Part shown: positions 35,226 to 46,290 of the stretch, piece after piece
Layout of the letters: every line of letters begins with the position of its first letter
Position numbering within the stretch: the first letter of the stretch is position 1
The notes under the pieces: generated by a model
Seen by the model: the letters and a program-made list of their open reading frames with translations, nothing else
Told to the model about the DNA's origin: nothing
The model's database searches: none
Source: Rhyacophila brunnea
Lineage: Eukaryota > Arthropoda > Insecta > Trichoptera > Rhyacophilidae
Direction of reading: 5' to 3'
DNA: 64,000 nucleotides
NCBI GenBank assembly: GCA_022495005.1
Contig: JAGYXB010000374.1
Coordinates: 307,584-371,583, forward strand
Position numbers and translations under genes: made by a program

Positions 35226-37203
35226 TACACACTACTATAATACTACTACAGACTACTGCTACAGACTAAACCAGACCTAATACACTGCAGTCTACCTTTC
35301 TTCAACACATATGTACCCTTCGAGACTAATAGGTATGTAGTATCGAATGATTACTAGATATAAGCACCTGCTTATGATAACAACGGCTAAAAAAATCATG
35401 AAATTTTAAATTCATTTTTAAAAAATGTGATAATATGGCAGCGAGCAACGTTTGTAAATCGAAACACACATTCAGTGATATGTAGTGTGGGTATTATTAC
35501 AAAGCTACATAGGCAGCGGGCAAGAGACACGCACGTCCACAGAACCAAATCGGATTGTATGATGTTATATTATGTAGGTACGTATTAGGTACCTATGTAT
35601 GTAATATGTATTCAGAAGCCATTTTTATTGTATTCATAACCTTTTAGTCGGGGACCCGTTCTGTTTGTATTTTATATAAACGGCCGACCGACGAGTATCA
35701 GACAACATCGGTTGACTGAAGGGATATCGCATGTTGTCGATGTATTGTGATAAGATAAATGATTGTCATTTTTCAAAGCTAGCTACTAACCATTGGGCAG
35801 TGATGAAATTGTTCATATTATAGGTATTTAATGTTAGAGAATTATTTACTATTTACGTAGATTCTACTTATAAATTTAGTATCAATCATTGTAGCTTAGG
35901 TAGGTAGGTAGGTACTATGATGTTTCACTCTTCCCTTAAATTGGCTTAAATCAAAGCCGACTCAAGTACAAGCCGAAACATTCGGAAACTTTCCGACAAC
36001 GAGTGGTCCTACCTTTACTGCCCCTCCCGCTGCTATCTATGGGTAACCTAGCATTCTTCTATAGAGTGCTTATACTGACGTGTTTGTCGTATTCACTTGT
36101 CAGAGGAGTTTTATTGATTTCGTTAAAAACTGATTATATTAACGTTAACTGATTATCATGGAGACCTTGGAGTTCGTGTACTTTAGTGGTTTTATGATAT
36201 TAATAATTGGAAGTGATGATCAAAGGAAGTAAACTTTTTCTGTGTATAGATAATATCATAATACAATAATAATAATAAGATGCTTGCTAAATTGAGTCAG
36301 TTCAAAACGACAATAACTAGTAACTTATTTATACTCTTCAGTCTACATTATAGAATATCAAACTGCCCTTTTAAGAACGTTATCAATAGTATGATAAACA
36401 GAATAGATAATATTATTTTAAAGTTAGTACTTTGTTACAAAAATAATATTATTTTATCGTGTTGCTTTTCAAAATGACAAACCTCATCACGCAGATTTGA
36501 TTGTCAAACATTCAAAAAATATTTAAACCAATTAAATATTGTTAAATATACCGTATTTTCAGTCATTACCATAATTAGCAATAAATATTAATTTAGACGA
36601 AGACAGGTTAGAAGTTAGGTCAGGTAGAAGAAAAGGTTATTTTTATGTGAAAGCATTTCGTAACTATCATTCAATTCACCTTATAACACACGTTGTTTAA
36701 ATAATATATGTATACTTTTATTTCGAAATTCGAAACGAGAAACAGCTTATAATTATATGGTTTTGCAAATCAATATGACAGGCAATCAAGGATCTGATTG
36801 CCTGATCTGAGAAATATGCTTGTGCAAAAAGATAGGCTCAGGCTTTGTATCTTAAAATGGCGCTGCTTAAATGCATTAAAAGCTAAAATAGAATAATCTT
36901 TTCGACCTCTATAATATTACCTATAAGTAGGTAGGTGAAGGCTCCATATTAGGTGATTATTAAATTTCAAGCCTACATTCTAAGAAAAAAGACTAAAGCC
37001 ATTGTAAAGTCACACATAAACAGACCCATCTGTCGTCAGAATCTTCAAGTAGGTATTTAAATTAGAATTCGTATCAAAGGTAAAAAAATATGCGACATCG
37101 CTATCTGTCTTCAATTATTGTATGTACCTACCTACTTATCCGATTATTTTGTTAGGAATTCAGATTTATTTTGTATGACCATCAGGTCACGCGATCTCAG
37201 CTC
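35226..37203. other. Intergenic with a candidate core promoter
   Basis: No gene is proven. A TATA-box and initiator pair at 35673-35702 is listed separately. A CT-rich unique-looking patch lies at 35940-36080. The rest is AT-rich. Confidence 0.4.
35673..35702 (+). promoter_or_regulatory. Candidate TATA-Inr core promoter
   Basis: TATATAA at 35673-35679 is followed by ATCAGAC, whose A (35700) lies 27 bp downstream of the first T of TATATAA, the spacing expected between TATA box and start site. The interval CGGCCGACCGACGAG is unusually GC-rich for this window. A short open frame (ATG at 35731, MLSMYCDKIN...) follows. GATAAGATAAATGATTG at about 35749 could bind GATA/homeodomain factors. No downstream gene was recognised. 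Confidence 0.35.
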
Positions 37204-37211
37204 CGTCTACC

Positions 37212-37587
37212 CAGTGACGTCCCTAGACAAAATGCCGCCCCTGGGCAGTGCCATAATGCCGCCCCATGTTTGTTTACACTCTTTTTTATCATCCGTGTTC
37301 GTGTCGTTTCTGGTCACCAAGAACGTTAAAGGGCAACGGAAGTAAACTAGACATCGCGAACCCGACAAAAATAAAGTCCTGTTAAACCTTTTATGTTAAT
37401 TAATTCATTTTGTTTCCAACCAGTGAGCTGATTTATTTAAAGGAAAGATATTTTCGTTATTAAGTAGGTACTCAGTTTAGGTAGATATTTCTATATATTC
37501 CAAATGATTCTCCTCGATTTGCCGCCCTTGGAGAAACTGCCGCCCCCATGCGACGCTCAATCTGCCTACTCCCAAGGGATGTCACTG
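37212..37587 (+). mobile_element. hAT MITE family H2, 376 bp
   Basis: Ends are CAGTGACGTCCC and, inverted, CAGTGACATCCC. The octamer CGTCTACC is duplicated perfectly (37204-37211, 37588-37595). It is highly similar to 29061-29437 over its entire length, suggesting recent mobility. Open frames across it on either strand are incidental. Confidence 0.95.
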
Positions 37588-37595
37588 CGTCTACC

Positions 37596-38015
37596 GAAAT
37601 GTATAAAATACGGTAGGCTCGCAAGGCGAAGCCGAAATAAATGACTTTAATAATAAAGAAAAAGAATACCCTAATGATCTGGGGATAAAAATACATTTTG
37701 ATACAGGATACAGCATTTTGATATTAAACTGTTGTTTAGTTTGAGATTCATTTATTTTAACTCGACACAAAAAACAAAATTATCAAATTAAATAAAAACA
37801 TTTTCACAAAAGGATAGCTACCTATCAATAGGCACATAGGATAGGTAAGTAGGTATACCAATATTCAAATGCACTAGTCAAATAATTAATAGTTGTACCT
37901 AGTTGTCGGCATTGTTTTAATGATTGCCAAAATTTGTTTTTTAGATTTAGTTGTAAAACTGATGTATTTACCTAAGAAAATTTTTCAGTGTTTACTGGAA
38001 AAAAAACTAAATCTT
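37596..38015. other. Intergenic, no gene recognised
   Basis: AT-rich with some GTAGGTA motifs; nothing recognised. Confidence 0.4.
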
Positions 38016-38016
38016 A

Positions 38017-38092
38017 ACAATGTTTCGAACCTGTGACCCGTGGATTAAGTGGCAAGCTCTGGTGGATACCACCTATTCGGCTAACATATTAT
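38017..38092 (-). mobile_element. tRNA-like SINE head or tRNA relic
   Basis: On the minus strand TAGCCGAATAGG resembles box A and ACAGGTTCGAAAC resembles box B, about 40 bp apart, with no clean acceptor stem. A tRNA-derived SINE fragment is likelier than a functional tRNA gene. Confidence 0.45.
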
Positions 38093-38145
38093 ATTTGAGT
38101 AATTGATTTAGTTAGGAATGAATAGAGGCCTTGATGATACCTAAT

Positions 38146-38564
38146 CATGGCCCCCACAAAGGGGGGGCTGACAGGGCTCTAGCCTGGGGGCCCGGGCTCA
38201 GGAAGGGCCCGGTGTGGCGAATCGACCAGATAATTGATTTAACCACACATCAAAAATTCTCTCGTATAGTAAAAAAAAGTCGCTATTTATCTACAATATT
38301 AGTACATACCTATTATTTAAAATTATGTGGTTGTACGATACAATGTTTGATTGTGTATCAATACTCGACAACTCCATAGTTCAAATAGATGAATTCAAAT
38401 ATACAAAAACACACTAAATATCGGTACACAATAATTTTACCGCGTACACCATTTGGAAAACGCTACTGTAGTTTGTCACACTGCCTTTATCTTTAGCGAT
38501 AGGTAAAGATCCTAGCCTTCAAAGATCCTAGCCTGGGGGCCCGCTTCAGGATGTGGGGGCCATG
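38146..38564 (+). mobile_element. CATGGCCCCCACA-end MITE, complete copy, 419 bp
   Basis: Ends CATGGCCCCCACA and TGTGGGGGCCATG are perfect inverted repeats of 13 bp. Flanking octamers TACCTAAT and TATCTAAT match at 7 of 8 positions. Copies are at 2191-2505 (truncated), 5160-5519 and 47637-47680 (end only). The termini recall P-element CATG ends. No transposase. An 82-codon open frame here is incidental. Confidence 0.88.
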
Positions 38565-40440
38565 TATCTAATCACAGTAGATATCTAGATATTAATGACA
38601 AAAAGATTGAACATCACTGATTTATATCATTAACGTATAATTTTAAATCACAACTTTTATACTATAGGTAGTATAGGTAGGAATATTTCGAGGGCTTAGT
38701 GTCAAACAACACTACAAACATCTACAAAAGTGTAACTTTACAGGAGAGCCAAAAATCGTTATTTTAGATTCTTATAACTCAACAAGAGAAATGTTTATTT
38801 AAAACCTAATGTTAATATTTTATAATTTATTGTGTATTGTACATTTATCTTGCTTATGATGATGTTCAAATTTATAGGGATAGCTTAAAAAATATATGAA
38901 AACAAGGGTAACTTATGTAGTTAGCGTTAAACTTTACTGACGATTTAATAAGAAATTAGAAAAAATTGACATAACGTTGTTTGACTATCATGTAGCCGTA
39001 AATGTAAAATAACGTTATCTCAAAAAAAAAAAAAAAACACTTTTTGTAGATAACGTTGTCTGACTTTAAGCACTCGATTTGTGAATTATTTTTTCAAGTC
39101 AAGAATTGAGCCCTCTCACCTTGATTTTTTTTCGATCCGCTAGTAGGTAGGTACCTAACTCGACCGATGCAAGGATAAAGAAAATACATCGGATAAAGGT
39201 GAGTAGACGCAGTAGCTACCCATTCGTCGCAATACGAGACGGCGCAGTCGGATAAAAACTAACGATGTCCCCATATCAGGACGAAACGTTCGTTCCCCAA
39301 TACTAATTCAAAGCAACGGCCTCAATAAAGTATTGCTCCGGTGCGGGATATCTCGAAATTGGAATCTGAGGTGAGCGAGCGATGTGATTGGTTCTGTTGC
39401 TGCGTCACGTGGTCGGCGGCCATTGGTCAACACATGTCCCTGATGTCCGAAACAATAATCATAAAGGGGTACCGGTGACAAAGAGCACGCGAAATATTGC
39501 AGTTTATTTTGATGGCGATCAAAAGTCTCGCAATGTCAGTTGATGGATAATAAAAACATAAATCGTTAGTAGACACATACCTATAGGTACCTAAAATCTA
39601 AATTGGTACTATGTAGGTATGTGACTTATGTAGGTTTTTATTATTCGTATAGGAGGTATCTACTTACAGAAGTGAGTAAAAGACATATCTTATTTTATTA
39701 AGATTTCTTTATTTACAGTTCGAAGAGTTAGTAAGGCACTAAGGAATGATTTTACATAATAATATGTAAAATATTATTAAAGTCAAACTAAAGTGATAGA
39801 CTGTGTCAATCATAGGTAGTAAATTAAAATTACCTAAATTAAAATTCATACCTATAAAATTAAAATTTTAAATAGGCACTAGTCCCAGAAACATACCAAT
39901 TTATATATTTGATAAGAAACGTACCTATGTTTTATTCATAAATTGAAAATTGTTTTTCAGTTTCCTCTGAAAGAACTTTTCAATAATAAAAGACGATTAA
40001 TTAAATAGAAATATATATTATTATATTAGTCTGTCTTGATATAGGTAATAACATCATTTGCATCCGCAGACGCATCATTAGAAAGTACCAGTAAAGTAAG
40101 TAGGTACCTACGCCTCCAAACCAGTCATTTTTTTTAGATTTCACAGACTAAAATTGAACACTCAACTATCATTCCATAATGGAAAAATTAATGACGTCCC
40201 GTGGAAATGGGCAGATCATGCAGTGCAGACATTACATTTAGGCAGAAATTGGGAATATTATATACTCACCTAGTCACCTACAGTCACCAACATTATTTTT
40301 GATGGTAGATTCCGCGATCGTGATTTTTTTTTCTGAAGAAGAGGTCTGTTTACGCGAATAAATTTAATTAAATCCGTCTAACTAAATCATGGTTGTATAA
40401 ATTTTATAAAATATAAAAAATAAAGGCTCTTGTCTATTCG
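38565..40440. other. Intergenic with a unique-looking regulatory island
   Basis: Poly-A of ~15 near 39022. 39170-39545 is listed separately as a candidate regulatory island. The remainder is AT-rich with no gene. Confidence 0.4.
39170..39545. promoter_or_regulatory. Candidate cis-regulatory island
   Basis: GC-richer than its flanks and free of the repeat families found elsewhere in the window. It contains an E-box TCACGTGG near 39405, two CCAAT-type motifs (GATTGGTT and CCATTGGTCAAC), AACAATAATCATAAAG (SOX/homeodomain-like) and CGATCAAAAG (TCF-like). No open frame of note. A role as an enhancer or promoter is inferred from composition only. Confidence 0.35.
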
Positions 40441-40448
40441 GTGGAAGC

Positions 40449-40503
40449 GAGCGGCAAACAATTTTTGAATATAGCCGATATACTGGATTATTTGTTAGGT
40501 TAG
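40449..40503 (+). mobile_element. Left-end fragment of the telomere-repeat MITE
   Basis: AGCGGCAAACAATTTTTGAA followed by ATAGCCGATATACTGGATT and TTGTTAGGTTAGG matches the left arm of the MITE at 23767-23946. It is cut at about 40503, where an hAT-like end (CAGTGGTCAGC) begins, so the hAT element appears to have inserted into the MITE. Confidence 0.7.
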
Positions 40504-40505
40504 GT

Positions 40506-40985
40506 CAGTGGTCAGCATAAGCGGCTCTTCAGACATAAACTCCAATTTCACCTCATCTCAAGCAGCCTTATACCTTATGAGTTGAGATAGAGCTGCCGAA
40601 CAAACTTAGACTCGTACGGCATACTCTCTACCACTCTTTACTCTACTCATATTCTTTACCTGCGTGTTCATACCAGTTCAGAGCAAATAAGACTACACTA
40701 GCTTTTATCGTACGTCATCTCAAAATAAACGTCAATTAACTTAACTTGACACCGTTCGATACAGATGCTGGTTCACTCCAGATGTAGTTAATAGATTTTA
40801 AAAGCAAGGAATTGTGGAGCAACAAATTCACGGATCTGACCAGCCGCTTGGAAGAACTCGAAAGAGTGAAATCCAATTTGATTTCTCAGCACAAGTGGAC
40901 AGCTATAAAACAACTGCCTAAAATAGAAACAATAATATTATGTGATACTTGGAAGAGTTTGCCTGAAACAATTATGACGCGTTAA
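40506..40985 (+). pseudogene. hAT transposase fragment, GTF2IRD2/FAM200-like
   Basis: Starts with an hAT-type end CAGTGGTCAGCATAAGCGGC. At 40794-40985 an open frame reads KELWSNKFTDLTSRLEELER, then SQHKWTAIKQLPK, and DTWKSLPETIMTR with a stop. The pattern FKDLxxxLEExE followed by TWxSLPE resembles the C-terminal half of GTF2I-repeat/FAM200/ZBED-type proteins, which derive from hAT transposases. The dimerisation motif expected next is absent. It is a truncated, non-functional copy. Confidence 0.55.
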
Positions 40986-41479
40986 AAAAAGATTGTTTGT
41001 CAGTCATATTTAATAAGAACCACATCCAAATGTAGGTCGTAATCTAAATAACTTAATAATAATGGCTACCTATATCATACAAATAATTAAGCAAAGGTTA
41101 ACGCAACTCACCATTTTGAGATTTTGACCCGTGCTGTAGAAAGAGGCGACATCTCAAAATTCGACTGTTCTTCTGCCGAATAGGTACCTACCTAAGTACA
41201 TATCGTACTTGCGGCGATGTCGTGATATTGAACACCCCAGTCGATATTCGGCGAACATAACTCATCTAAAATTGGAAAAGCCCAGCGCAACAATACATTG
41301 CACACTTACACAATGGCCAGAAGTTGATTTCGGCCGGAAATCATTTCGTAAGCATTTCCAACAGTAAAGTGTCATACCTACGTAGGTATATATAAATCTT
41401 GCAAAATACTTAGGTAGGTATTAACTACCTATCATCGATCTATCGCAAAACCATAATGAGTCGTTCACAATAGTCGTAA
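40986..41479. other. Intergenic, no gene recognised
   Basis: Possible 3' part of the preceding hAT element, but no matching right end was identified. 41100-41250 is moderately GC-rich. No gene. Confidence 0.35.
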
Positions 41480-42772
41480 TTCAGCAGTGGTGAAGGGTAA
41501 CTTTTGGATAGAGGTAGGCAGTTTAAATCTGAGAAAAAGAGCACACTTGTCAGGTATACTTACGGAAAATAAGAAGATATGTAATACGGTATTAGGTAGG
41601 TAGGTACTATTAATGAATAGGTACATACACAACGGCACACTAATTCGATGAAATTTCAATAACTCACTGACGACACAAAATTGAGCGATGAGTTTAAATT
41701 ACGTATTTTCCTAAACATTGTTCACATCAAAAGATTTTATTAGAAATTAAATAAAATTTATTTCTATTTTTAAAAACGTTTTTAATTTAGGTAAGTAGGT
41801 ATTATTAATTATTTTGGACAAAGTTGCAGTCATAGACACTATTATTATGCCTATCAGCCTATCATATTGCATACTAGTCCATACAAAAAACATCAGCATT
41901 CCTCGGCGAAGAATAGTGTTGTACCTAATTTATTTTATTGAACGTATTTGGACAAGTCGTCCTTAAGAAATTTGAATTAATGAGTTTTTATCGTGGTTGG
42001 CTTTAAAATCAGTGAGAGCGTCGAGTCTCCGCGTTCGTTTATCTTCCCCGGATTTCAATTATTGTAGGTTTAAGTTTCATTCGTGCATAGGTATATTTGT
42101 TTATTTTTCTTCTTATAATAATTACGGAAGTTGATAGAGGAAGGAAAAATTCTTCTGGCATTGCGGTCAAGTGGTCAAGACGAAATCACTTTGGAACGGT
42201 GTTAATGTCATTTAAAAGTAACGATACCTACCAACACATAAATGACTCGTCTGAACTGCCACAAGAATCTGACACCATTTTACATTGTGTAAGTACCTAC
42301 CTAAATTGTTTAGTTTGAGGTTCTCTCAATTAATAATTATATTTACATATGTTTTACTTACATATTTATGACATCAGACTTGTGTTAGGTATCAGTAGAT
42401 AGTATGTACCTATATCTACAATATAAGTAGGTATTTACTTAATAGGTAGGAACCTACCTAGGTACCTAAGTGCTTTACATATTATAAAAATATACTTAGA
42501 TAACTTTTACCAAGTGAATACTTTTTTTTTTACTGTGGTGGGTCATTCTGGTTGATTTTAAAATCTGATCTCTATGTAACTTTCAAATTTTATCGTGTTT
42601 AATTAATAAATAAATATCTCAGTGTGGATGAATAGCATAAGTAGATTTTTTTAATCATATTTCTGAATAACGCAGTAACCACAAAGTAAATAAAGAGTGC
42701 TAAAAATCCTGGATTTAAAATATAAATATAATAAAGCTTTTTGTCTCCATTCAATTTTCCAATATTTACCTA
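41480..42772 (-). repeat. Large dispersed repeat R3, inverted copy
   Basis: The reverse complement aligns colinearly with 25090-26128. The best-conserved block is 42120-42300 (GATTCTTGTGG, GACGAGTCATT and CCGTTCCAAAG, read inverted). A second partial copy of the block's AAGATTCTTGTGG...CGACTCATTTAGGTGTT end lies just outside, at 42818-42858. The 73-codon open frame at 42097-42318 crosses the block but is not kept open in the sister copy. Confidence 0.75.
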
Positions 42773-42859
42773 GCTATCTACCGTTTGACGTGGAATATTA
42801 TGATTTACCGAACACCTAAATGAGTCGCCTGCACTGGCCACAAGAATCTTGTAATTTAC

Positions 42860-45159
42860 CTGCATGATAATATGTGACACAAAAATATAATTTATCACAT
42901 ATGAATTCATTTTCTTACCTAGGTAAAATTACACTCCACCCTTCAATCCTTGCCAATAATCCACAGCCCGAAATATACTTACCTACACAATAAACTAAAT
43001 AATCAGATGTTGCCTCTTGATAATCTGTTGTCTATTTTTTTATGTTGATTAGGGTACAAATACATTTCTTTTTGTATGTAGGTAGATATATCTACTTTTC
43101 CAGATATAATTTTTGAAGTTATGATTATCTCATATTTCTATTGTATAAAATTAACTAGGATAAGGTTATATAACTTTTTTGGCTTAGGTCGGTTAATATA
43201 TACGTATGTACCTAAGTAGTTAGGTACCTATAGCTATTTGACGTAAACGCTTCAGGTAAATATGTACCTACCTATACCTAATTCGGTAATGCACATCTAT
43301 TTAACATTGGAAAAATACAATTCAATTAGGGACATGCGACGAGTTACTCTTGTGGTAGAGATTTGATATGAGCAAGTCGTGCGGACACTAGAAGATACTT
43401 TTAGCAAGCTGCCCCTCGACGTTTGAATCTCTCAAAATGGCGACATATGGCCAGATTTATTCTATGAGGATTTTCTTACGATATTGTATAATTTAAGCGC
43501 TTGAATCTTCGAATGGCTAGATATATAGGTAGATGAACCAACTTACTTGTATTACCTATAGGTAGGTAGGTCGGTACATTACTTCCAAACTTTTTTATGG
43601 TAGGTAGTTACAGCAACTAAATTTAGGTAAATTCCTAAGTAGATATTATATAGGCAGGTAGTACCTATTGTGATTTACTTATTTTTATATACCTACCTAT
43701 GGGTAGATATATAAATAGCATTACCCGTAAAATTTTTCCAAAAAAACGTTTTCCTATAAAATATATTTTATGTTTTTTTCAATTATACCTACATACTACC
43801 TACCTACTTATAAGTAGGTAAAATAGTCCTGGCATAAGATAGGTAGGTAGGCACATACATAGGGAGGTATATACCTACCCACTTACATATAGGTGGGTAC
43901 ATCCTACCTAATTCAATAATTAGAAAATCATTATTTAAAATAAACCTAAGTACGTACCTACCTACCTATATCTAAGTATAAGATAGATATGTAGGTACAT
44001 ATATCTAAAATTATGTGTGATTTAATAATATGGCATAACTTTAGATATTTTATAGAGAAAAGAATATTTCTTATCTTTTATCGACTCGGTTTGGTTTAGG
44101 CAGGTTTTACCTAATTGAAATTAAAATCTAACCAAGACTGTACGCACTTAGTGTGCACTACATATTTTAAGTACTTAGGTAGGTATATCAGCTCTCCACA
44201 GTCCACAGCCCTTCGCCACCGGTAGGTATCTATCGATATTATTATACAGAAGTTGGTAAACTTATGTACATAAATGGTTCCTACCTACTATTTTTTTTAC
44301 TTAGGAACTTAAGAGTTTAAATTTTTTATTTATATAGGTTGATATGTAGGCATATCTACTTGCCTATCTAGGTACATAAAATATGTTACATATTATTTAT
44401 TTAATTACCTAGGTAATCTTATACTAACAGGATACTTAAACCTTTATGATGTACAATCTACACAACCATAAATTTATAGAAAAATGAACAAACTCAATTT
44501 TTACCAACATAATAAATTAATAAATATTTATGACCTTACAACTGACAGGTCAATCTGTTTAAATCTCAACAAAAAAGGCGAGTCTCGCAGCAATTTATTG
44601 CTTATTATTAAGTACTTATTATCTACATACGGAGTTTTGAAGTTGCAACCTCCGACTGCCTCCATCAAAACTGTCATTATTCATTACCAAGGCAAAAGTT
44701 TGACACCGCCTGCCATCTCACTCTCACAAACTCCGCCCAAGGCGTCCCCATAGTTCCGCCCACTGCACTAAACAAAGACAAAAAAACATCTCCTTAACTT
44801 GCACACTTGTAATGTTATCAAACTTGTTTGAGCTTTTAAAAACACAGCGAGACTGTATTTCACTGCATCGCTCACTCTCGTACGTCACAATATTGAAAAC
44901 TTTTAGATGAGTGAGTAAGATATAGATTTAAGTGGATATTTTTGGATGTTGCGGTTTCCCTCAGGATTACCGTGATATAAAAGTAAGTACATACTTTATT
45001 GTGCTAATAGGGAAGGTAGGATACTATCTCCATATTATTATATTACGAGTTTATTCGGTGAATTCAAGATGTTTTGTATTTATTAGAGTTTTATTTTATG
45101 ATATGTACCTACTTAGATAAAGGAAACGGTCGGAAATTTTATTAGATATATATTCATTA
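42860..45159. other. Intergenic, saturated with GTAGGTACCTAC motifs
   Basis: 43180-44420 is a dense field of (GGTA)n/(TACC)n tracts and GGTACC palindromes in both orientations. 44630-44900 is GC-richer and repeat-free, with an 89-codon open frame (44484-44753) of unknown meaning; it could be a regulatory island. No gene is recognised. Confidence 0.45.
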
Positions 45160-45335
45160 TCATCATCGTCAGCCGGGTTGATCCACTGCTGATGAAGGTC
45201 TCGCCTAACCCCTTCCAATCTTACATTGCATGTCGTATGGTGGCATTTTTCCTGTGTTTGTCCACTTGTTGAGCGAGCATATCAGCGACCTCTATCACGT
45301 CGTGCAGGTACCTACTCTCGTCTGCCTTCTTATCC
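45160..45335 (-). mobile_element. RTE-like retrotransposon 3' fragment
   Basis: The plus strand reads ATCATCATCGTCAGCCGGGT, a common 3' tail of insect RTE-type elements seen in reverse. Its reverse complement contains AAGGCAGACGAGAG and ACGTGATAGAGGTCGCT, matching 17235-17300 upstream of an RTE C-terminus. A 5'-truncated or rearranged copy. Confidence 0.6.
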
Positions 45336-45336
45336 G

Positions 45337-45535
45337 TTGGCCCTCGTAGTCCAGTGCGTAAGGCGCTGGCCATTCACCCGGGGACTTCGGGTTCGACCCG
45401 GAGAGCTCACAATATATTTACATAAACTAATATTATGTGAATTCCTCAAGCCTGGGATTTTTTCCACTGTAGGTAATTGGACTTCACGGCTTGTGGTACC
45501 TACCCTACCTAAAAATTTAATTAAGAAACAATGCA
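45337..45535 (+). mobile_element. tRNA-derived SINE, second copy
   Basis: Box A CGTAGTCCAGTGCGTAAGGC and box B CGGGTTCGACCC are followed by the body shared with 49058-49236: ATATTTACATA, ATTCCTCAAGCCTGGGA, TTGGACTTCACGGC, and an AATTAAGAAACAA-type tail. Overlapping open frames on both strands are incidental. Confidence 0.85.
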
Positions 45536-46288
45536 ATATTTATTTTTCATTCTCTCACTTCTTCACTCATCAGGAGATCGGGATATTTTTGACTGTTGAA
45601 CCTCCTTCTTCCCTTCTTCCTCGCAACATTCTATGAATCGATGGCTATTATTTTCTAGAAAAATAATTTTAATTGAATTAAATCATAAATATGAGGTAGG
45701 AAGTACGTACCTACCTACTTACGAAGTACATGATATTAGGTAGGTACAATATTAAATGAATAAGGTAGGTACCTACCTAAGTACCAACTTTTCTACATAC
45801 CTACCTACTTAGCCAAAAATCTCATGGAAATTTTTGAGAGATCTTTTTTTATTTTTTCTGATGACCATGTCCGATTCTAATAGGATCATATGGGCCTCCA
45901 CAGAGTGGAGGTTTGTATTAACAGATTTTTGTTTTTACGTGAAATGGATGTTAGCTACTTGCTCAGTCTATTATGTAGGTACTTACCTACGTAGGTAGGT
46001 ACGTACTCTGACTCCAATTAAAATAATTAATACCTTGCGCATCTAAGAACATTGAAATATACTTAGGTACCTATTTATCTTTTACCTACTTATATTTAAG
46101 TTACAAAATAAACTTAAGTATCTATTTTAAAAGCTATATGTACCTACCTACATATTAATAAATTAATAGTATAATTCAAAAATCGTTTTGTTGCCTAAAG
46201 AACTTATCTAACTACATTTTAATACCTACCTAAGAGGTATCGAAAAGTACCTATTTATAAAATAGGTAGTTGGTACGGTATAGGTAGG
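45536..46288. other. Intergenic, GTAGGTACCTAC-rich
   Basis: Dense GTAGGTACC/(CCTA)n tracts at 45700-45810 and 45970-46010, and again immediately before the pogo-like element. No gene. Confidence 0.45.
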
Positions 46289-46290
46289 TA

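Noticed and set aside
43500..44000. CRISPR-like or satellite array in the GTAGGTACCTAC field
   Set aside because: Repeats are 4-12 bp, in both orientations, with irregular spacing. There is no constant repeat-spacer unit, and the sequence looks eukaryotic.
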